From assembly GCF_011386835.1 (NCBI RefSeq), contig NC_088792.1, forward strand, positions 108,100,421-108,164,420: DNA of 64,000 nucleotides, given 5' to 3'. The position numbers were made by a program, and so were the translations under genes. The stretch is from Chrysemys picta bellii. Taxonomy: Eukaryota; Chordata; Testudines; Emydidae. This document shows positions 22,447-32,161 of the stretch, in pieces. How positions within the stretch are numbered: the first letter of the stretch is position 1; each line of letters starts with the position of its first letter. The notes below the pieces were generated by a model that saw only the letters and a list, made by a program, of their open reading frames with translations, did not search any database and was not told the DNA's origin.

Positions 22447-23730
22447 TCACAGGTTACCCTGCTCACTCAGGAACTTTGCTTTCAAAGCCTCCCGGATGCA
22501 CAGCGCTTCCCGCTGGTCTCTTCTAATCGCCCGGCTGTCTGGCTGTGAGTAATCACCAGCCAGGCTATTTTCCTCAACCTCCCACCCCGCCATAAAGGTC
22601 TCCCCCTTGCTCTCACAGAGATTGTGGAGCACACAGCAAGCTGCTATAACAATGGGGATATTGGTTTCGCTGAGATCACAGCGAGTCAGTAAGCTTCTCC
22701 ATCTCCCCTTGAGACGGCCAAAAGCACACTCCACCACCATTCTGCACTTGCTCAGCCGGTAGTTGAAGAGTTCTTTTTCAGTGTCCAGGGCGCCAGTATA
22801 GGGCTTCATGAGCCAGGGCATTAGCGGGTAGGCTGGGTCCCCGAGGATGACTATAGGCATCTCCACATCCCCAACAGTTATTTTGTGGTCCGGGAAGTAA
22901 ATACCTTGTTGCAGCCGTCTAAACAGACCAGAGTTCCTGAAAACACGAGCGTCATGAACCTTGCCCGGCCATCCCACGTAGATGTTGGTAAAACGTCCCC
23001 TGTGGTCCACCAGTGCTTGCAGCACCATGGAAAAGTATCCCTTTCGGTTAATGTACTGGGTGGCCTGGTGGTCCGGTGCCAGGATAGGGATGTGAGTTCC
23101 ATCTATGGCCCCACCGCAGTTTGGGAATCCCATCGCTGCGAAGCCATCTATGATCGCCTCCACGTTTCCCAGGGTCACTACCTTTGGCAGCAGTACATCA
23201 ACGATTGCCTTCGCTACTTGCATCACAACAACCCCCACGGTAGATTTGCCCACCCCAAACTGGTTCGCGACTGACCGGTAGCTGTCTGGCGTTGCAAGCT
23301 TCCACAGGGCTATGGCCACTCGCTTCTGTACACTCAGTGCAGCTCGCAACCGGGTGTCACTGCGCTTCAGGGCAGGGGACAGCAACTCACAAAGTTCCAG
23401 GAAAGTTCCCTTCCGCATGCGAAAGTTTCGCAGCCACTGGGATTCATCCCAGACCTGCAGTACTATGCGGTCCCACCACTCAGTGCTTGTTTCCCGTGCC
23501 CAGAATCGCCGTTCCACGGCATCAACATGACCCATTGCCACTGTGATGTCCTCGGCGCTGGGTCGCCTGCTTTCTGACAGGTCTGTGCTACTCTCAGACT
23601 TCAGGACATCACCGCGGTGCCGTAGCCTCCTTGCCTGACTTTTCTGCATCTGCCTCAGGGAAACCTTTATGATAAGCTGCGAGACGTTGAGAGCGGCCAC
23701 AACTGCAGCGATGGTCGCAGCGGGCTCCAT
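22447..23730 (-). CDS. Harbinger transposase (HARBI1-like DDE nuclease)
   Basis: An uninterrupted single-exon frame of 427 residues. The ATG at 23730 has A at -3 and G at +4. An N-terminal variable region is followed by a helix-turn-helix-like segment around residues 135-165 (VAIALWKLATPDSYRSVANQ, then FGVGKSTV). The DDE core is complete: D210 in CGGAIDGTHI, D260 in GWPGKVHDARVF and E334 in VVECAFGRLKGRW. The family's LGDPAYPL (D298) and CCVLHNLCE motifs are present. It should cut and join the element ends and, by analogy with known Harbinger systems, needs the Myb-like partner for nuclear entry. It could be a domesticated gene like HARBI1, but it sits within intact terminal repeats beside its partner, which favours a transposon copy. 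Confidence 0.95.
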   Translation of the reverse strand: MEPAATIAAVVAALNVSQLIIKVSLRQMQKSQARRLRHRGDVLKSESSTDLSESRRPSAEDITVAMGHVDAVERRFWARETSTEWWDRIVLQVWDESQWLRNFRMRKGTFLELCELLSPALKRSDTRLRAALSVQKRVAIALWKLATPDSYRSVANQFGVGKSTVGVVVMQVAKAIVDVLLPKVVTLGNVEAIIDGFAAMGFPNCGGAIDGTHIPILAPDHQATQYINRKGYFSMVLQALVDHRGRFTNIYVGWPGKVHDARVFRNSGLFRRLQQGIYFPDHKITVGDVEMPIVILGDPAYPLMPWLMKPYTGALDTEKELFNYRLSKCRMVVECAFGRLKGRWRSLLTRCDLSETNIPIVIAACCVLHNLCESKGETFMAGWEVEENSLAGDYSQPDSRAIRRDQREALCIREALKAKFLSEQGNL

Positions 23731-24092
23731 GCTCGGAGTACAGTGGCGTCCGCGCTGTCAATGACTGGAAAAGCGCGCGAACTGTTTTCCCGCCGGCGCT
23801 TTCAGGGAGGGAGGGCGGGAGTGATGGACGGATGACGACAGTTTCCCAAAAGCACCCTCGACTCATTTTGTTACCCAGAAGGCATTGCCGGCTACACCCA
23901 GAATTCCAATGGGCAGAGGGGACTGCGGGAACTGTGGGATAGCTGACCACAGTGCACCGCTTCGAATGTCGACGCTATCACCGTTAGTGTGGACGCACAA
24001 AGTCGAATTACTGTCCTTAGTGTGGACACACACGTTCGACTTTGCAATATCGATTACAAAAATTCGATGCAAGTAAAATCGAACTACTCTCG

Positions 24093-24108
24093 TAGTGTAG
24101 ACAAGGCC
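24093..24108 (-). repeat. Harbinger right terminal inverted repeat
   Basis: Read on the minus strand this is GGCCTTGTCTACACTA, one mismatch from the left end. The outer flank on the plus strand is TAA. Confidence 0.85.
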
Positions 24109-24111
24109 TAA

Positions 24112-24489
24112 GTAAACGTTCTATTTTTTTTTAAAAGAATGGACTCTAACTCAATCTTTCCTAGCTGTGTTGGCTCAAGAATAATAGGAGTTAAAAACAA
24201 GAAAGGCGTTCTTTGGGCACTAAAGTCAGCAGGTGAGACTAAATACATCCAGAGAGATCTGCAGGGGAAAAAAAGCCATTTTTAGATATTCACTTTCAGG
24301 CTACAACTGTACTTTACCAGCTTTACTGGAGTTCTGTGAGAATCCCTTTGAATTATTCTTGCCTGTTCAGAGACCATTCCAGGTCTCTAGTATGCTCCTC
24401 TAGTTAAATTAATCTTAACACATTTTTTCCCCTGGCTTGTTTTTGTAGCCTTTATTACATTCATCTACAAATTACAGAACTCAACATTA
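24112..24489. other. No gene seen
   Basis: Short unique stretch between the Harbinger element and the CR1 3' end; nothing recognisable. Confidence 0.5.
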
Positions 24490-25461
24490 CATAAGAATAT
24501 AAGAATGGCCATACTGGGTCAGACCAAAGATCCATCTTCCAACAGTGGCCAATGCCAGATGCCCCAGAGGGAATGAACAGAACAGGTAATCATCAAGTGA
24601 TCCATCCCCTGTCACCCATTCCCAGCTTCTGGAAAATAGAGGCTAGGGACACCATCCCTGTCCATCCTGGCTAATAGCCATTGATGGACCTATTCTCCAT
24701 GAATTTATCTAGGTCATTTTTGAATCCCGTTATACTCTTATTCTTCACAACATCCTCTGGCGAGGAGTTCCACAGGTTGACTGTGCATTGTGAGAAAAAA
24801 TATTTCCTTTTGTTTGTCTTAAATCTGCTGCCTATTAATTTCATTTGGTGGCCCCTAGTTCTTTTGTTATGAGAAGGAATAAATAACATATCCTTATTTA
24901 CTTTCTCCACACCAGTCATCATTTTATAAACCTCTATCATATTCCTCCCATATCCCCCTTTTCCAAGCTGAAAAGTCCAGGTCTTATTAATTTATCCTCA
25001 TACAGCAGCCGTTTCATAACACTAATAATTTTTGTTGCCCTTTTCTGAACCTTTTCCAAGTCCAATATATCTTTTTTGAGATGGGGCGACCACATCTGCA
25101 CACAGTATTCAAGATGTGGGTGTACCATGGAGGCAATAGAGGCAATATGCTATTTTCTGTCTTATTATCTATCCCTTTCTTAATGATTCCCAACGTTCTG
25201 TTTGCTTTTTTGACTGCCACTGCACATTGAGTGGGTTTTTCTGGGAACTATCCACAATGACTCCAAGATCTCTTTCTTGAGTGGTAACAGCTAATTTAGA
25301 CCCCATCATTTTATATGTATAGCTGGGATTATATTTTCCAATGTTCATTAATTTGTATTTATCAACATTGAATTTCATCTGCCATTTTGTTGCCCAGTCA
25401 GGCAGTTTTGAGAGATCCTTTGGTAGCTCTTCACAGTCTGCCTGGGACTTAACATTAACTA
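24490..25461 (-). pseudogene. CR1 LINE, 3' part (RT C-terminus and 3' UTR), minus strand
   Basis: The minus strand translates in several frames to typical CR1 reverse transcriptase C-terminal sequence. MKFNVDKYKLMNIGK comes first, then YTYKMMGSKLAVTTQERDLG, then remnants of the LEYCVQMWSPHLKKDI region, then [20 protein letters not shown]. The 3' UTR runs to about 24490 and ends in an ATTCTTAT direct repeat, matching the 8-mer microsatellite end of CR1 elements. The catalytic FADD block is absent because the copy is 5'-truncated at about 25461. Frameshifts and stops are frequent. Confidence 0.85.
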
Positions 25462-25464
25462 AAC

Positions 25465-26700
25465 ACTTCAGAAAATCAAAAAGAGTTAGTTTATCTCAGT
25501 GCTGGGTATACAAGAAGATTCAAAGGGTTCTTGTTCTGAACTTGATCTTCCATCCCTTGTGGAAATAACTGAAATGATTAACTGTGAAGTCCCCTTTGGG
25601 CGAACAATTCAGTTCCTTAAATTTTAATTGATGATAGAAAATATTTTTATAGAGTTTATTCGGTCGGATCAAATCTCTATTGTTTTTTTTCTGGGAAGCT
25701 TATTTGATATATAAAAAAATCATATCAATTTCACAACCTAAATTAGAGCATAACAGTTCTCTGACCTTTCTGTAGAAACAGTTAGATTAGGGCAACTTCA
25801 TTCTTTTCAAGAAATAATATTTTCCCCTTACCCCACTGAAATCCTGAGGGAGCCCTAAAAAATTCAACTAAATTAAACAGAAGGGAAATAAAAAACAAAG
25901 AGGAAAAGAGAATTTGCTTTAAACAGAAATGAGCTGTGAATCTCTGCAAATTGGGATTTGTTGGTTGAATAAAGCATGAATGGAAAGATTTGTAATTTCT
26001 GAAAACAATCAGTTTATTCCATAGCTGAGAACAACACATTTCCATGGCAGTACACATCCTCTTAAACAGGGATTGTTGCTTCTCTATTTTTTAAGATAAT
26101 TGACTGTGCTGCTTTGTGACAGAAAATTAAAACTAGGCACTTTTAAAAAAACTCCTGGATCAAAAAACAGAATTTTGAAGTCAGCTCTTCCCCATGTAAT
26201 ATTTGCTTATATCCTACATCAGAAGTATAGATGTAAACAACACCTCTTTGTGTGACCCAATTTTTTTTACAGGGTGCACTTCAGGCTTTTCTTTTTAGAC
26301 TTGTTTTCCTATTCTTCATACAATCGCTCCATCTTCTCCACATATCTATTCTCTCCTCTTTTCTCTGTCCTCGCCACCCTACCTCCCTTGCTGAATGGTT
26401 TCCCTCTGCTTCTGAATTGAACGATTCACTTCCTCTCAGTGGTTTTTCAAAGGTTTCTGAGTTTCAATATCTCTGATAATTGAATGCCCTGTTACTTTTG
26501 GAATCTTTTATTTAAAAAATAAATAACTCTTTCCCCCCTAGTAGCATTTGATTTCAGCAAGTAACAAAACATCATGAGGTTTGGTTAATTTGTCCTGTGC
26601 ACATTTTTGTACTAGAATCGGGGTGGGAGCTCTGGGGAAACTGACATAAATGAGAAAAGCAACAAAGATTTAAACTGATAAAATATATTAAGCATTTACA
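25465..26700. other. No gene seen
   Basis: AT-rich unique-looking sequence with short frames only (91 codons at 25782-26057, 74 at 26252-26476) and no recognisable protein. Confidence 0.5.
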
Positions 26701-26704
26701 TGTG

Positions 26705-26950
26705 TGAACCACTGGGCTAGAGGCTATTGTGGGGCAGGTTTTTCTCAGTCTTTCTTGTTGAAGTGTTCCACTGTGTATAAATAAATATACATTGGATCAG
26801 AGAGACAGTTAGAAAGGGCACTTCCCTAGGAGGCTGGATACCCCTCCAGTTCAAAACTGTTCCACATCGGGCAGAGTGGGGATTTGAATCTGGATCTCCC
26901 ACATCCTGAGTGAATGCCTTAACCACTGGGCTAAAAGTTATAAGGGGGTG
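26705..26950 (-). mobile_element. tRNA-derived SINE, possibly dimeric, minus strand
   Basis: On the minus strand TTTTAGCCCAGTGGTTAAGG gives a tRNA-like A-box region and CCAGATTCAAATCCC a B-box, followed by an unrelated body. At the far end, CTCTAGCCCAGTGGTTCACA repeats the A-box region, suggesting two tRNA-like units. It shares the GGATGTGGGAGA segment with 18241-18325. Confidence 0.5.
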
Positions 26951-26954
26951 GGGT

Positions 26955-27560
26955 AAGGGTGCTAGAATAGGGAGGAGCCATGGCCCTATCACTTTTTACT
27001 GGCCCTAATGGCAAGTGATGGAGGGGGGCAAAGAGGAGCAAGCAGATGGCAGGGCCTTGGGGGAAGAGGTGGCATGGGGTGGGGGCTCGAGGAGAAGGGG
27101 TGGCATGCGATTAGAAGCTCAGGGGGAAGGAGTGGCATGGGGGGCAGGGCCATTGTTCGGGCACTGATGCCCCCCCCACTTTTAGAGAACTTCCGCCACC
27201 ACTGGCTGGGGTAGCAGCATTGCCATCTCCTCTTTCTTTGGACATTTTGTGTGGGTTTAGATGAACTCTGAGCCCACCTTCCAGTTGTGATTCCAAATGC
27301 AAAATGGATCGAGAATGCCTGGTTTGTGATTCCCACTGGGGCTTAGGTCTGCTGCTGGGTGGTGTCAGGATGGTGGTTGCTGTGTACATGCCAGCTGCTG
27401 AAATTTAGGCAAAATGGGGACTTTAATGAGAGATACTTAGGCACCCAGGGACGTTAAGCACCTACAGTGTCAAGTGCCAGCTGAATAGGGGATTTGTGAA
27501 TACCAGTGGTGCCTAAATATTGGATTTAGGTACATACATGCCAGTTAGGCACCTAAATCC
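26955..27560. other. Purine-rich repeat-like block followed by CCTAAAT-type repeat
   Basis: 26955-27215 is G/A-rich on the plus strand, with repeated GGGGAAG...GGTGGCATGGGG and GGGGAAGGAGTGGCATGGGG units, and looks like part of a low-complexity MITE. 27430-27560 carries several TAGGCACCTAAATC-like segments in both orientations. Overlapping frames on both strands look like composition artefacts. Confidence 0.4.
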
Positions 27561-27564
27561 CTCT

Positions 27565-28015
27565 TGCGAATCCCACCCTAATTGAATTCACCATGACTGT
27601 GTTCATGCCTCTGTCAGATCTGCTCCCTGAAAATATTCTAATGAATAAATTTACTAGTAGGAATGTTTACCGAAACAGTGACTCTCTGTAGGTAAACTAT
27701 GCTTAACAAACTTAAGTGGTGGGGGGTAGTGAGCCTCATTGCCTGAGGGAGAGCGTCCGGGGGATTGTGCCTCTGAGAGTTAGAGTCCCTTCCTGGTGAG
27801 ATAGCAAAGCAGACAGGCTGCACCTTGGCAGCATGCTCCACTTACAGCACTAGGCCTACTCTGTCAATGGGCACTGAGGAGGAGAAACGTCATAGCCTAC
27901 CATCTTTCCTACCTTCTTTGAAGTACTGTGTACCACATGGGACATGCTGAGGGTGCATTCCCAGTGCTTTCTCTCTCACAGTGACTCCAATTGTGCCTAA
28001 ATATTGAATATGGAA
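27565..28015. other. No gene seen
   Basis: A tRNA-like look at 27720-27800 does not hold up (no B-box). The remainder is unremarkable and may include the 5' part of the adjoining CR1 ORF1. Confidence 0.4.
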
Positions 28016-28029
28016 GTAGAGGGATGGAA

Positions 28030-28395
28030 AGCTACCGCTACCCCTTCCTACTTCTCCATGAGGGCACCAATGATACTGCCAAGAATGACCTTGAGTGGAT
28101 CACTGCAAACTATGTGGCTTTGGGAAGAAATATAAAGGAGTTTGAGGCGTAAGTCATGTTCTCGTCCATCCTCCCTGTTGTAGGAAAGGGCCCAGGTAGG
28201 GACAGTCGAATTGTAGAGATGAATGTGTGGTTATGCAGGTGGTGTCAGAGAGAGGGCTTTGGATTCTTTGACCATGGTGATGTTGTTCCAGGAAGAAGAA
28301 TTGATAAGAAGAGATGGGATCCACCGAACAAAGAGAGGGAAGAGCATCTTTGAAGGCAGCCTTGCTAACCTAGTGAGGAGGGCTTTAAACTAGGT
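28030..28395 (+). pseudogene. CR1 ORF1 esterase (GDSL/SGNH-like) C-terminal fragment
   Basis: Plus-strand pieces read LHEGTNDTAKNDLEWI, then VMFSSILPVVGKGPGRD, then WCQREGFGFFDHGD. After a frameshift comes RDGIHRTKRGKSIF and SLANLVRRALN. This matches the C-terminal part of CR1 ORF1, which carries an SGNH-type esterase: GTND is the block III motif and DGIH holds the catalytic aspartate/histidine pair. A stop (after KEFEA) and a frameshift inactivate it. It lies directly upstream of the CR1 ORF2 remnants, so this is one long insertion. Confidence 0.7.
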
Positions 28396-28499
28396 TCACC
28401 AGGGGATGGTGACCTAAGCCCAGAAGTAAGTGAGAAAGTGGGATACCGGGAGGAAACACAAGGAGGAAGGTACAAGACGGGAAGCCTCCTGATTCATAC

Positions 28500-29440
28500 T
28501 GAGAAAGTATGGCAATCGATTAGTTATCTTAGCTTCATGTACACAAACACAAGAAGCCTGGGAAACAAGCAGGAAGAATTGGAAGTCCTGGCACAATCAA
28601 GGAACTATGATGTGATTGGAACAACAGAAACTTGGTGGGGCAGGTCACATGACTGGAGCACTGTCATGGCTGGGTATAAACTGTTCAGGAAGGACAGGTA
28701 CAGGAGGAGTTGCATTGTATGTAAGAGAGCGGTATGATTGCTCAGAGCTCCAGTATGAAACTGGAGAAAAGCCTGTTGAGAGTCTTTGGGTTAAGTTTAG
28801 AGGTGAGAGCAACAAGAGTGATGTTGTGGTGGACATGTACTATAGACCACTGGATCAGAAGGATGAGGTAGACGAGGCTTTCTTTGGACAACTAACTGAA
28901 GTTTCCAGATCACAGGTCCTGGTTATCATAGGGGACTTCAATCATCCTGACATCTGCCGGGAGAGCAATACAGCAATGTACAAACAATGCAGGAAGTTTT
29001 TGGAGAGTGTTGGGGACAATTTCCTGGTACAAGTGCTTGAAGAACCAACTAGGGACTATGCTCCTCTTGACCTGCTGCTTACAAACAGGGAAGAATTAGT
29101 AGGGGAAGTAGAAGTGGGTGGCAACCTAGGCAGCAGTGACCATGAAATGGTTGAATTCAGGATCCCGACAAAAGGAAGAAAGGAGAGTAGCAAAATACGG
29201 ACCCTGGACTTCAGAAAAACAGACTTAGATTCCCTTAGGGAACTGATGGGCAGGATCCCCTGGGAGGCTAATATGAGGGGGAAAGGAGTCCAGGAGAGCT
29301 GGCTGTATTTTACAGAAGCCTTATTGAGGGCACAGAAACAAACCATCCCAAATATGGCAGGTGACCAGCTTGGCTTGACAGTGAAATCTTCGGTGAGCTT
29401 AAATTCCAAAAGGAAGCTTACAAGAAGTGAAAATTTGGAC
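28500..29440 (+). pseudogene. CR1 ORF2 endonuclease remnant
   Basis: The AP-like endonuclease starts at about 28530 with YTNTRSLGNKQEELEVLAQS, followed by DVIGTTETWW (the catalytic glutamate block; the usual ITETWW reads TTETWW). A frameshift follows near 28700. The second frame (28616-29491, 291 codons) contains GGVALYVRERYDC, VIIGDFNHPDICRES (the GDFN motif) and LGSSDHEMVEF (the terminal SDH motif). Most catalytic blocks are therefore still legible. A linker leads to the reverse transcriptase after a second frameshift near 29450. Confidence 0.85.
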
Positions 29441-30245
29441 AGATGTTTAGGGAGGAGTATAAAAATATTTCTAGAGCATGCAGGTGTGTAATCAGGAAGG
29501 CCAACACACAATTGGAGTTGCAGCTAGCAGGGGATGTGAAGGGTAACAAGAAGGGTTTCTACAGGTATGCTAGAAACAAGAAGAAGGTCAGGGAAAGTGT
29601 GGGACCCTTACTGAATGGGGAAAGCAACATAATGAAAGATGATGTGGAAAAAAGCTGAAGTACTCAATGCTTTTTTTGCCTCGGTCTTTACAGACAAGGT
29701 CAGCTCCAAGACTGCTGCACTGGGAAACACAGTATGGGGAGGAGATGAGCAGCCCTCAGTGGTGAAAGAATAGGTTAAGGACTATTTAGAAAAGCTGGAC
29801 ATGTACAAGTCACTGGGTCCAGATCTAATGCATCAAAGGGTGCTGAGGGAGCTGGCTGATGTGATTGCAGAGCCATTGGCCATTATCTTTGAAAATTTGT
29901 CTCAATCGTGGGAGATCCCGGATGATTGGAAAAAGGCAAATATAGGGCCTATATTTTAAAAAGGGAAGAAAGAGAACCTTGGGAACTACAGACTGGTCAG
30001 CCTCACTTCAGTCCCTGGCAAAATCATGGAGCAGGTCATCAAGGAATCCATTTTGAAGTACTTGGAGGAGAGGAAGGTGATCAGGAACAGTCACCATGGA
30101 TTCACCAAGGGCAAGTCATGCCTGACCAACCTGATTGCCTTCTTTGATGAGATAACTGGCTCTGTGGATATGAGGAAAGCGGTGGATGTGATATGTCTTG
30201 ACTTTATGAAAGCTTTTGATAAAGCATATGATTCTATGAAAGCTC
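29440..30245 (+). pseudogene. CR1 ORF2 reverse transcriptase remnant (N-terminal half)
   Basis: Pieces in shifting frames include KKGFYRYARNKKKVRESVGP, then AEVLNAFFASVFTDK, then KSLGPDLMHQRVLRELADVI. Later parts are SQSWEIPDDWKKANIGPIF, the [20 protein letters not shown] block, then [20 protein letters not shown] and [11 protein letters not shown]. Stops occur in the VKE and GPIF regions. Homology ends at KAFDKA, before the FADD catalytic block, at the point where a hAT-type element is inserted; it does not resume beyond it. Loss of the 3' half is unusual for a LINE copy, which normally loses its 5' end. Confidence 0.85.
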
Positions 30246-30479
30246 CTAGTACCTAGGGTTACCATATTCAAACATTTAAAAAAGAGGACACTCCACGGGG
30301 CCCCGCCCCCGCCCCTGCCCCAACTCCGCCCCTTCCCCGCCCCAACCCCACCCCTTCTCCGCCCCCATTCCAACCCCTTCCCCAAAGTCCCTGCCCCAAC
30401 TCTGCCCCCTCCTCTGAGCACCCCGCATTCCCCCTCCTCCCTCCCGCTCTGATCTTGGTTGGGGGTTGCTAAGTGCTTC

Positions 30480-30778
30480 CCTGCTCCCCACTCGCCCCGC
30501 AGCCCCTGCAGCCTCTATGCCCTTGCCTGCCCTGCTCCTCCTCACCCTGCAGCCTCTGCACCCCCCCGCTCCTGCAGCCTCTGTGCCCCCTGCTCCCCAC
30601 TCACCCTGCAGCCTATGCGCCCCCTGCCTGCCCTGCCCCTGCAGCCTCTGCGCCCCCCGCCCCTGCAGCCTCTGTGCCCCCTGCTCCCCACTCGCCCTGC
30701 AGCCTCTGCGACCCCTGCCTGCCCTGCTCCTCCTCACCCTGCAGCCTCTGCGCCCCCTGCCTGCCCTGCCCCTGCAGC

Positions 30779-30782
<4 letters not shown>
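30480..30782. repeat. C-rich tandem/minisatellite units
   Basis: CTGCAGCCTCTGYGCCCCC-like units alternate with TGCCTGCCCTGC and CTCCCCACTCRCCCTGC across 300 bp, forming an irregular minisatellite inside the hAT-type element. Confidence 0.75.

Positions 30783-30826
<44 letters not shown>
30783..30826. repeat. (CA)n microsatellite
   Basis: About 22 uninterrupted CA units, directly after the C-rich minisatellite. Confidence 0.95.
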
Positions 30827-30829
<3 letters not shown>

Positions 30830-31143
30830 CGCCTGCCCTGCTCCCCCCGCTCACCCAGCAGAGGGAGAACTGCAGGCTCCACATGGAATCAAACACAGCC
30901 GCGCTGCTCTGTGGGGGAGGAGGGGGAGGGGGAAGGGACTCTGGCTGCTAGAGGCCCTAGTGGCTGCGAGCGGCTTTCAATCAGGCCAGGCGTCCAATCA
31001 GCCGCGCCGCACTCCGCATGAGGGGAAGGGGGAAATCCCGGACATTTCTACTTGATTAGAAATCCCCCCTGGACGGCCATTTAACGCTGAAAAAGCCGGA
31101 CATGTCCGGGGAAACCCGGACAGATGGTAACCCTACTAGTACC

Positions 31144-31900
31144 TGGCCCAATCTGGCCTTATCTGAATAGTAGTGAATATAGGTGGAAGGCAAAATTTAA
31201 AATGCACTTCCTATGAATATTTGTGGTGGATACCTGTTTCTAATGGATATAATCATCCAGTCAGGAAGCAGAAACTTACCATGTGACTGAAGTCCTTGGT
31301 GCCTTGGGTTCTGCTGATTGAGAGTTGTTGCACCAATGATTTTAAATTAGCTTCAGCTAGCCTAATTAGGCCCTAATGGCTGCTAGCATCCATGAGATGT
31401 TTGTGGTGGATCCATTCTTTCTCTACTCAAAGCCACAGTTGTTATTTCTTCACTTCAGATACGGGGAAGAAAAATCAAGCTTAACTTAAATCAGTTCTTT
31501 TTATGGGGGAACTATTTTTTTCCTCCAAATTTTTGATGAGCTGCAGCCATGTTACACCACTCTGTTAATCCCTTAAGAAGGGAAATGCAAATAGCTTTCT
31601 TTCAGCCTCTAGGAAAGGTGAAGATCATTATTTACTATTTGTATTTGGAAAGTTGCAGTGGTTCAGAGACAGAGGAAGAAGGTTCATTAACTACCTTTCA
31701 CATTCCATACATACCATATTAAATTGCATGCATATGCCAGATTAAAAAAAACATTCCCGTTCTCCTGCACACAAGACATAGTGAGGGTTTTGGATGGAGT
31801 GGGAAGAGAATGACTCTCTCCTGCTTCCCCTTTAGGAGCTCCACTCTTTGGCATCCCTAAACTGCAAACAGGGAATGTTCAAAACTGTGATCAGGGCTCC
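31144..31900. other. No gene seen
   Basis: Unique-looking AT-rich sequence; CR1 homology does not resume here after the hAT insertion. Confidence 0.5.
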
Positions 31901-31904
31901 AGTG

Positions 31905-32095
31905 TGCTAGTCACTGACAAACACATAGTAAGAGACAGTCTCTGCACTGAGGAGATTCCTATCTAAATAGGCAAGACAGAGAGAGTGAAAAGAGGTGAAG
32001 TGACTTGCCCAAACCATAGGAAGAACCAGGAACAGAACCCATATCTGCTTAATAACAGTTCAGTGATCTAGCCGCTAGACCTTGTAGTCATCCTC
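31905..32095 (-). mobile_element. CORE-SINE/MIR-like SINE, antisense
   Basis: The plus strand shows GACAGTCTCTGCACTGAGGA, then ATCTAAATAGGCAAGACAGA, then GGTGAAGTGACTTGCCCAAA, then GAACAGAACCCATATCTGC and a degenerate CTAGCCGCTAGACC end. This order is that of an antisense MIR-related sauropsid SINE. Confidence 0.65.
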
Positions 32096-32161
32096 TGAAC
32101 CCCCTTTCACCTGCTAATTCAAAATTAAAGGAAATAAAAAACATACCTAAAATGTATTACA

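Larger units (their letters stand above)
19255..24108. mobile_element. Harbinger (PIF/Harbinger) DNA transposon, structurally complete
   Basis: This 4,854-bp element is bounded by inverted GGCCTGGTCTACACTA and GGCCTTGTCTACACTA ends. It contains an intact DDE transposase gene (minus), an intact Myb/SANT-like gene (plus) and a nested 96-codon frame (minus). Subterminal regions are rich in TCGAATT/GTCGA motifs. AGCTATCCCAC occurs near both ends in inverted orientation, and CAGTGCACC occurs near both ends. Flanking trinucleotides are TTA (left) and TAA (right) rather than a direct duplication. Many CpG dinucleotides survive inside, unlike the depleted flanks, suggesting recent arrival or little methylation decay. 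Mobility is not shown by the sequence, but no coding defect is visible. Confidence 0.9.
30254..31135. mobile_element. hAT-type non-autonomous element with perfect 8-bp duplication
   Basis: Its ends are TAGGGTTACCAT and ATGGTAACCCTA, a perfect 12-bp inverted pair. CTAGTACC flanks both sides exactly (30246-30253 and 31136-31143). The 882-bp interior is C-rich, made of CCCCGCCCC and CTGCAGCCTCTG-type units that recur many times, plus a CA microsatellite. It encodes no transposase; the three overlapping long proline/serine/cysteine-rich frames are artefacts of the C-rich tandem units. Confidence 0.85.

Noticed and set aside
27720..27800. tRNA-like segment
   Set aside because: No B-box match and no cloverleaf pairing.
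30276..31055. Frames of 161-206 codons on both strands
   Set aside because: Proline/cysteine/serine-rich or glycine/arginine-rich translations of C-rich minisatellite units inside a hAT-type element, present in all plus frames at once.
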